Part shown: positions 56,926 to 64,000 of the stretch, in pieces
Layout: every line of letters begins with the position of its first letter
Position numbering within the stretch: position 1 is the first letter of the stretch
Source: Cordilura impudica
Lineage: Eukaryota > Arthropoda > Insecta > Diptera > Scathophagidae
NCBI GenBank assembly: GCA_963682025.1
Contig: OY821517.1
Span: forward strand, 100,388,107-100,452,106
Direction of reading: 5' to 3'
Length of the DNA stretch: 64,000 nucleotides
Program-made: the position numbers and the translations under genes
Notes under the pieces: generated by a model
What the model was told of the DNA's origin: nothing
Databases searched by the model: none
The model's input: only the letters and a program-made list of their open reading frames with translations

Positions 56926-57426
56926 TCCTCAAAAAGTAACAATCGAATTCAAGATATGAACAAAATTGGAGAATAAAAACATAAGCAGAACAATGAAGAT
57001 AAATATATTGGACAAGCCACTTTTAAAACATGAAATAACAAATATGTCGATAACTAGTCGACAACTAGTCGTGGTAAAAATTGTGTCCTGCCTGTCCTGT
57101 CCTGCCTGTAAAGACCCACTTCCGAATTGTGGATATCGATTGCAAAAATTGAATAGTAAAAAAAAATTATGTACTAAGGGTTAAACTACATAACACCGGT
57201 TTTGTAATTAATTTTATTTGGTTACTACATTGGGTTGAATTTAAACCAACATTTTACAAACACATACAAACATTTTTATGTGGGTTACCAACCCAACAAG
57301 GTAAGTTCAAAACGGGTATAACATCTCTTCCCCCAACCTCAGTAATAGGCCCACATGGAATCACGTGCTAACGCTATAGTCATGCAAAAACGGATGCGGA
57401 ACATCCACAAACACCGTACCATTACA

Positions 57427-59088
57427 GTTATTGCTAAATTTTAGACCAATACTCAAATTTTGTTTTAGCAACTATGGGCTGTTACTTATTTTAAAAGTAA
57501 ACAACGTAAAATTCTTATCGTTTATCTATATTTTTCCATTTATACACTCAAAAAAATGAGTTAGTCAAAATATTTGTAAAATAATTTTTTTTTTATGCAG
57601 AAACTGCGTTTTTAAATAATAAAACAACAAAAATCTTTAATATAAAAAAATAAATATGTGTATATAATTACCGCTTAATTGATTTTCCTACAATGTAATG
57701 TTTTTGTAGTAATTAAGCGGGAAAAACATTTAACCGATACTCTGATAATTGATTCACTGACGCTATTAAAAGAAACCCGTTTAATTAAGTAGCAAGATAA
57801 ATAAAGCAAAGAGTGAAGTGATTATCCATTTATATACTTATAAAATATAAAATGCAACACATGTTGGAAATTGTTAAAGTTCAGATGATTAAAAAGAAAA
57901 AAATAAATCAGGTACGTTCAATGTACAATGGTTAAAAACGGAACTAAAATATCATAAATTTCATAAAAAACACGAGATCAAATACGTATGAATTAATTCA
58001 TGTAAAATCTACTATAATATGTCCATATGCACATAACTATGTTTAAAAAAATCTCTCATCGCCGTCTGAATTTGTGTTTTGTAACAGTGTTCGATAATAT
58101 TTTTTTTCCATTCTATCAAGTTCATTTGAAAAAAGATTATTGGTAAGAAATATTCCCAATGCTTTCTTATTTGAATGAGGATTGTTAACAATTTCATCGT
58201 TTTCTTCATCTTCGGAAGACTCTGAAGTAAAAACTTTCCCGATTTCTTTGAGAATCTCATGATCTGTAAGTTGTCCACAGCGTTGCAAGTTATAGTCGCA
58301 GCCGACATAAATACAAATTCACTTCGGTTTTCAACATCAATACAGAGTTCCACAATATCGTCTTCTAAATCGGCATGGGTGGAGGAAAATAAATTATATG
58401 CGGCATGAATATCAGTGGATGCACCTTTTCCTTGAACTTTTCTTAGTGATATGCGTTCTCCTTTCTGCCAAAGATGAAGCCAAACAGAATTGGAATTGAA
58501 ATCTAATTTCATTTCCACCGCAAATTTCTTTGCTTTTTTCAAAATCATGTTGCGTGAAATCAGGGCAACAGATTCACAGTGAAAGGGTTTTCTCCACGTT
58601 TGCGCATGCATAGGCTCTCTCTCTTTATTTTTTTAAATTCTATTTATGGTGGCCTTAGAATACTTATATTTTGCGAAAATTTCGTCCTTTGAAATTTTTT
58701 CAGCTTCAGCAATAACAATTAATTTTTGTTTAATGTTTAAATTGGTGCGTTTTCTTCTAGTCATTTTTCACAAAAACTTCAGACAAATTTTTTAAACGCG
58801 TGAAGAATAAAAAAACATATGATTTTTGGAGTTGCCACGTACTTTTATTTTAGATGTGCCAAATAACATATCTGGAAATTTTCAAATAAAAATTAACCGA
58901 CAGTTTTGTATGTGATTTTCGAAAGGGTTTTTATTTTTGAAATCAATTAAAAGGGTAGCGCCATTAAACGGAACTCATTTAAACGGGGATTTTCCCACGA
59001 ACATTATATCATTATTTTTCATTGCTCTTTTTAAAGCAATTAAGCGGCTAAATCAATTATGTGGGCATCAGTTAAGCAAAAACTACTG
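57427..59088 (-). mobile_element. pogo/Tigger-like element, ends tentative
   Basis: The right end, reading inward from 59088, begins CAGTAGTTTTTGCTTAACTG. The left candidate is CAGTTATTGCTAAATTTTAG at 57427-57446. Both are preceded by TA, the target of this group. The ends match only in part. Several GCTTAATT/AATTAAGC words (57670-57720 and 59037-59047) are probably subterminal repeats. Confidence 0.45.
58040..58764 (-). pseudogene. pogo/Tigger-like transposase, CENP-B head, core deleted
   Basis: From ATG 58764-58762 the frame reads TRRKRTNLNIKQKLIVIAEA ... FAKYKYSKATINRI, a CENP-B N-terminal-type helix-turn-helix. An in-frame TAA (58635-58633) follows. The second DNA-binding domain continues in frame 58611-58012 (KKAKKFAVEMKLDFNSNSVWLHLW ... 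GKGASTDIHAAYNLF). The DDE catalytic core that should come next is missing. Instead the C-terminal tail appears (QLTDHEILKEI ... SSEDEENDEIV) after a frame change near 58270. DNA-binding domains of this kind have been domesticated elsewhere, but the stop and frameshift here argue against it. Confidence 0.72.
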
Positions 59089-59271
59089 TATGTATATATA
59101 TATAGCAGACCTTTTATTAATTTTTTTAGTTTTCTTCTTTTACTCAGATACAGCAAAAGGTCTATTGGATTTCATTAAGGGTTAGCAACATATTTGTTAA
59201 ATTTATTAAATTTAGTTTGACTTCCATTTTGTTCCAAAACAATAGTATTAAGCTCTTATACCATTTTAAAG

Positions 59272-60182
59272 AAAACAAGAAATTATAGTCGGTCTAGACC
59301 GACTATACAATATCCTATACCATCGTTTGAGACCCTATATCTTCGGTCCAAATAATTCGATATAAAAAATAAGCATAAACCAAATTTGAGTGGCATAGTT
59401 ATAAATTTTTTTGGCTGCAGGTATGAAAAAGTTCATGTCGGATGCTATATTTATATGTGCACTAGGTCGAAAAATGGACCGATCCCGACCATATGTGGCA
59501 AAGTCACTTATATTTTGAAAAAATATATACGAACCAAATTTGAGAAAAATCTGTGCTATATTTTTGTTTTTTGATAGTTTTTAGTGAAGATCGGGAAGCA
59601 GCTCTATATGGAGCCTATGACTAAGAATTTTCCTATAGGGATTGTTTTTGGACTACTGATTAGTGGATATAATAAGCACATACAAACCCAAGTTGACTGA
59701 GATCTATATGATAATTTGGACCTTATGGCAATTTATGTCGATTTCATAGGGGTCATTTGTATGGGGACTAGGTATGAAGATGGACCGAATTTTACCAATT
59801 TCAACAGCGTCCATCCTATGGCCGATGAAAGCTTATATACCAAATTTCATCAAAATATATTCATATATCCGACTTGTAGTTTGATTACAAAGTTTACATG
59901 GACACACAGACGGACGGACATCGCTAAATCGATTCAGAAAGTGATTCTGATCGATCGGTATAATTAAAGATGGGTCTAGCTGAAATTGACAAACAGACGG
60001 ACGGACGGACGGACGGACAGACGGACAGACGGACGGACGGACGGACATCGCTAAATCGACTCAGAAAGTGATTCTGATCGATCGGTATAATTAAAGATGG
60101 GTCTAGCTGAAATATTTTTGGTGGTTACAAATAGCAGCACAAAGTCATTATACCCAAACCACATGGTGGTATAGGGTATAAT
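59272..60182 (-). repeat. Family R repeat, full length with internal duplication
   Basis: Complete R on the minus strand: 3' end with the TAGTCGGTCTAGACCGACTA palindrome at 59287-59306, 5' end at 60182. The CCGT run and neighbouring block of about 110 bp (ACATCGCTAAATCGA...GGGTCTAGCTGAAA) are present twice (59919-59982 and 60045-60112), probably by slippage or unequal exchange at the GGAC run. Confidence 0.88.
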
Positions 60183-61319
60183 TAACAATTTTCAATGCAA
60201 TAAAAAATCAAATTAAAAATAAAAAAGATAAAATAAATATAAAAAAAAGTTATATAAAATTTTTTAAATTATTTCTGGTATCATAAAACTCTTTCTTGAG
60301 TTTCCAAATATTTGTTAAAATATATTTTTCAAAGAAGGCTTGAGTTCTATCAGCGCATTAGGGAAGTTCTCATTTTAAATGACCTCAATATAAAGTCGTA
60401 TGACTTTTTTTGAGTGGTTAATCTAATGGTTAATGGTTTAAGGGTTAATCTAAATTTAAAACTACGCTGAAAATAAGTAAGCTACTAAAGGTGGAAAGTA
60501 AACTCCAAGTAGAATTTTTTTTCTAGTATCTATGCTAAATTCGGAAATAACTTAAAAAAAACTTTTATCGAAAAAATGACTGTAGCTCCTCCGCTATACA
60601 AATTTTTAGTTTTCAACGTATTTCTCTGAAATTTGGTACATACGATCTCTATACACCAGGGAAGGTCGCCATATGCTTTTTACTGGCCACGCATACTTTT
60701 GCTCCCGCTATTTTAAAATTCTTTAACGGGTTTCGCTCGATTTAAATGCACATTATTCTCATATCACACGCAAGGTCGTCATATATTTTTATCGGCCACC
60801 TTTTTAATTTTCTATATTCGCTTCTAGTGTTTGTTAACATATTTTGATTTTTCAATGGACTTCTCTAGAACTTTGTGCTTAAATCTCTTTACTTACTACT
60901 CTTCAGTTTACATCATTATGAAATAAATATTGTAAATCAACTTATTACAAATTCTCGTCTTGCCTTTTTTACTATATGAGTTGTAACACCCTAAAATTGT
61001 TGCAAATTTATTTCATGGGTGAACAGATACTGGTTGACTAACGCTGTAGGATTTCTCCGATGAGGTTACATCATACAAATATTTCCATCTCGCATTTTTA
61101 ACTACATTCGGAAACAATATATTACATTTATTTCCATCTCGCCTTTTTGCTACATTGGAAAGCAACCTATTGCAAATATTTCCATTTCGTCTTTTTCACT
61201 ATATAAATGAGTTGGAAGGTTGGAAAAAGAACTATTTACAATTGTGACTTGCACATGAAAGGATACAGCGCATACATCCACGAAACATTTTTGATAAATT
61301 CAGTTATTTTAATTGAACC
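60183..61319. repeat. Degenerate short tandem repeats upstream of the Helitron frame
   Basis: GGTCGCCATATG...TGGCCAC is repeated with variation near 60664 and 60773. About three units of roughly 60 bp containing ATTTCCATCTCGCCTTTTT...ACATT lie at 61080-61220. These may belong to the 5' region of the Helitron whose protein starts at 61320. The rest of the stretch has no recognised feature. Confidence 0.4.
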
Positions 61320-61990
61320 ATGCCTCCTAAAAAGCGTAGTTATATAGGCCGTACTACCCAAAATGCAAAAAGTCTTAGGCTCAACAGAGCTCTAGAGACC
61401 CCCAGTCAGACCCAAATTCGTATCGAGTCTTAACGAGTTAGACAATCTGAGTCGAGAAATGCTGAAACACCTGAGCAAAACCAACAACATCTTGAAGCCC
61501 AAAGATCAAGACAAGCTTTGTTAAGAAGAGCGGAAATGCTTGAATCTACTCAAGTGCGTCTAGAAATCCAGCTGCTAAGACAAGCTGACTCGAGGGAATC
61601 CGAGACTCCTGAAACGACTCAACAACGTCTTGAGGCCCAACGGATAAGACAAGCTGAGTCCAGGGAATCTGAAATTCCAGAAACGTTTCTCGAGGCCCAA
61701 CGGATAAGACAAGCTGACTCCAGGGAATGTAAAACTCCAGAAACAACTCTAATATCCCTACCAGAAATCTTTTGTAACTTGGTTCCTTCATTGCAAGTGA
61801 TGGTATAAAAAGTTTTTCCTAACATAACGTACATAAGAAGACAATCTCTTACGGTAGCAGTTATCAACTTAGAGTCTCCCAGTTTTTCTCATAGACAATT
61901 ACATGTCGCCTGCTTCAGAGTTGGGAGACCGCACAATCCAGAACGAAAAGAAGAAATGTATTTCCCAAAGCTTTATAATAATTAAAATTC
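61320..61990 (+). pseudogene. Helitron protein, N- and C-termini only
   Basis: ATG 61321 opens MPPKKRSYIGRTTQNAKSLR and then, past a stop near 61431, repeats of about 22-24 residues of the form ETPE-x-TQ-x-RLEAQR-x-RQA-x-SRES to about 61740. Such repeats occur at the N-terminus of insect Helitron Rep-helicase proteins. Soon after, near 61860-61935, another frame reads VINLESPSFSHRQLHVACFRVGRP, the last conserved block of the Helitron helicase (usual SHGQLYVACSRVG). The Rep nuclease and most of the helicase are deleted. Nearby ends of the element could not be fixed. Confidence 0.68.
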
Positions 61991-63880
61991 GTAACTTCTA
62001 AACATCATACACTCAAAAAAATCCTGCATAAAAATAGTTAGTTGTAATGGTAAGCACGGCAAACCATTTTTCAAGTCAAAAGCCTCTGGATCCCGGGCTA
62101 GACCGGTTAAAAAGAGCTATTGTAGAATAAAAAAGATATACCTGCTAACATTTTATTTACCATCTCTGTATATAAACCGCAAATTAGATTTGAACTGTGG
62201 CAAAATATAAAACTGTTATAGCTTTACAAAAAGACAAAAAAGGTATTTTTGACCAACCTGTTCACTATGAAATAGCAAAAATTTAGTCTTTATGTTTTGG
62301 CTCCAGGTTCTAAGATGCAAAAAAATTTAAAGCTAATTAATTTTAAATCGGTTGCAAAAAAATGTTTGGCCGCTTTCTCCAAACATGTACCAATATGCTT
62401 CGTAAAACAAAAGGTTTGTGAAAAAGTAGCTTATCTTACAAACTGGCGTTTCTCAAAAAAATTGTTTTTCATACTTTTTCAACAATCGCCTTAGCCGCGG
62501 CTTTACAATTAAATTGATCCTGAAAAATCATATGATAACATATGTGTTGAACTTATTTGATAAAAACCTTGTAAATCAACATATGACACAGCTTCTGTAT
62601 GAACTTTACAAAGTCTGTTTACATGACTAACCTTTCTTAAGTATATGAATCAGAAAAATTTGAATACTTAAAAGTTAAATATATCAATAGTTTTTGTAAA
62701 AACGACACCAAACACGCGATATATGATAATTTATCGATTTTATAAAAAAAAAATGAATCAGACATTGTTAATCTCGTGTTTTGATATTGTAACACAAAAA
62801 TTGACACACTTCCGTACGAGCAAATTCAGGTTCTTACATGTCTAGTTTTAAAACTAAAGAAATATGTTGTTAAAAATATAAATAACAAATATAACCTTAA
62901 ACTTGAACCTTTAATATTAAATATTTTAATAACTCAATTCAATATATGTATAAAGAATTTATTAAATATTTTTGTTTAAAATTTGTTCATTGACCTTTTT
63001 ATGTAAAATCTGAAAGATGAATATCTAACATATTTATGCAGCACACTACAAAATTATTAAACAAAACTAAAGATCTCTAATTAATCAAATTAAAATTGTT
63101 AATTTTGTGTAGATTTTTGTTTATATTTGTATTTCAAGTTGTTTAAAACCGCTTCATACTCAATCTATTTAGTGATGATATTTGTTTAATATTTTTTTTT
63201 AATTCAAAATGCGGAAATAGTATCAAGTCCAATTGACTCGTATGTCAAATACATAGCAAAGTTGTTTATTCTTTGTATTTTAGTCTTTTTTTTTTTTTTG
63301 CTATTTTTGTGTCGTTTTTCGTTTATTTTTTTTTTATTCTTTTTCTTTTGTTAAAGAGAAACTTCAAATCATAAGGAAGTTTAAATAATACATAATTATT
63401 AAATGTGTAGTATTTTTTTTTTTTTTTGATAACTTCTTCCAGTTCCGGCAGATCTTATTTATTGTATTTATCTTAATATCTTAATATTAGCAATAACGGT
63501 AGAGGCTTAAACTTGGCCAATGTAAGTTTAAGACTATACCATTATAACTGAAGGTTTTTTAAGATTACGATCTAGCCCGATGGCCGACACTACGACCTAT
63601 TTGGATCTTTGTATCTTTATTCTTAAACTATTCCGGATTCCGTATTCCACTCCTTACACACGTATGTATAGAAGATGGAGAAGAAAGTCATATTATACCA
63701 TCAGGACCTAAAGTTTCCCTATGGTTCTCGATTTCTCTTTATTTTCCAGACAAAATCGATAAAAACCCAAGATTGTCAAGTTAATGTTACATAAACTACC
63801 ATTTATGTATGTAACACTAACATGACTCATGTAACATTTAGTCTAATATCAAAATACCTTTAATTTAAAATACCTTTCAT
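61991..63880. other. AT-rich stretch without recognised gene
   Basis: Poly-T runs near 63282-63299 and 63413-63428. An unsupported 47-codon frame starts at ATG 63581 (MADTTTYLDLCIF), with no homology I recognise. Local base composition becomes more balanced from about 63540, which may mark the approach to a host gene. Confidence 0.45.
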
Positions 63881-63887
63881 AGAAGTC

Positions 63888-64000
63888 TTGTTTGCCTCCT
63901 GTCCGCGCTATCCAGGAATAAGTTCTCTTGTTCCGCGTGGACATCACTGCAAGGATATCAAATCTTACCAGGATTGCAACGCCGAATATACTGCTCCTTA
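63888..64000 (+). CDS. Possible host exon, partial (cysteine-containing secreted-type protein?)
   Basis: From about 63888 to the window end, one plus frame is open for about 38 codons (VLFASCPRYPGISSL ... HHCKDIKSYQDCNAEYTAP) and composition rises to nearly half G+C. It is preceded by ACCTTTCATAG, a plausible splice acceptor (AG at 63881-63882). Three spaced cysteines suggest a disulfide-rich extracellular domain, but the family is not identified. The complementary strand is also open in one frame, so strand and reality are uncertain. Confidence 0.35.
   Translation, partial: MFASCPRYPGISSLVPRGHHCKDIKSYQDCNAEYTAP

Noticed and set aside
61546..61867. Minus-strand open frames with repeated LVLSVGP-type peptides
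   Set aside because: Antisense of the Helitron N-terminal repeats; the plus-strand reading explains the periodicity.
62080..62105. Helitron 3' end at GGATCCCGGGCTAG
   Set aside because: CTAG is present, but no proper hairpin precedes it at the expected distance, and no second copy in the window supports the boundary.

Overview
This window looks like AT-rich, repeat-dense nuclear DNA of a higher fly (Diptera). I base this on the transposon families present (Transib, DD41D mariner, Tc1, pogo-like, Helitron, LINE, Gypsy) and on long dispersed repeats rich in runs of CCGT, of a kind I associate with fly genomes. The species is not determined. There is no bacterial-style gene organisation, no operon, no CRISPR array, and I see no tRNA or rRNA gene. 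Almost everything recognisable is a mobile element or its debris, much of it nested. The only hint of a host gene is a short GC-richer, possibly exonic stretch at the right edge (about 63890-64000).

Left part (1-12 kb): truncated copies of two related long repeats, here called family S and family R; a small inverted-repeat element (family Y) with a short Helitron inside it; an RAG1-related Transib transposon (1195-3986) with a 5-bp target duplication; a composite Helitron (5715-9763) loaded with later insertions, among them a TTAA-flanked piggyBac-like MITE; and a 14-15 bp minisatellite.

Middle-left (11-28 kb): three 5'-truncated LINE copies (11486-12190, 15850-17916, 20800-23395) sharing a covarying 3' hairpin; a Mutator-like (MULE) remnant with a RING-finger reading frame (12500-15203), into which an R repeat has inserted; a Gypsy gag remnant; a second, diverged Transib fragment (20170-20790); two Tc1-type transposase pseudogenes; and a second copy of the composite Helitron (25398-26518).

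Centre (28-41 kb): a 2.8-kb S element; a 2.8-kb transposon with about 590-bp terminal inverted repeats around one long reading frame (32812-34026) of a transposase-like protein I cannot assign to a named superfamily; and a second full-length Transib (36535-40296), inverted relative to the first and carrying a SINE-like insertion.

Right part (41-64 kb): a cluster of R repeats; mariner deletion derivatives; several MITEs and foldback elements, including one with satellite-like arms and two made of inverted R fragments; a Helitron helicase C-terminus (46630-46773); a DD41D (rosa-type) mariner with inverted ends; a pogo/Tigger-like pseudogene with a CENP-B-type DNA-binding head; an internally deleted Helitron protein; and the possible host exon.

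The genes do not work together as a pathway. They are independent selfish elements, nearly all broken by stops, frameshifts or deletions. The best leads are the unassigned long-TIR transposon, the Transib pair with recombination-signal-like ends, the covarying LINE 3' hairpin, the X-Z composite Helitron, and the coevolving ends of the R and S repeats.
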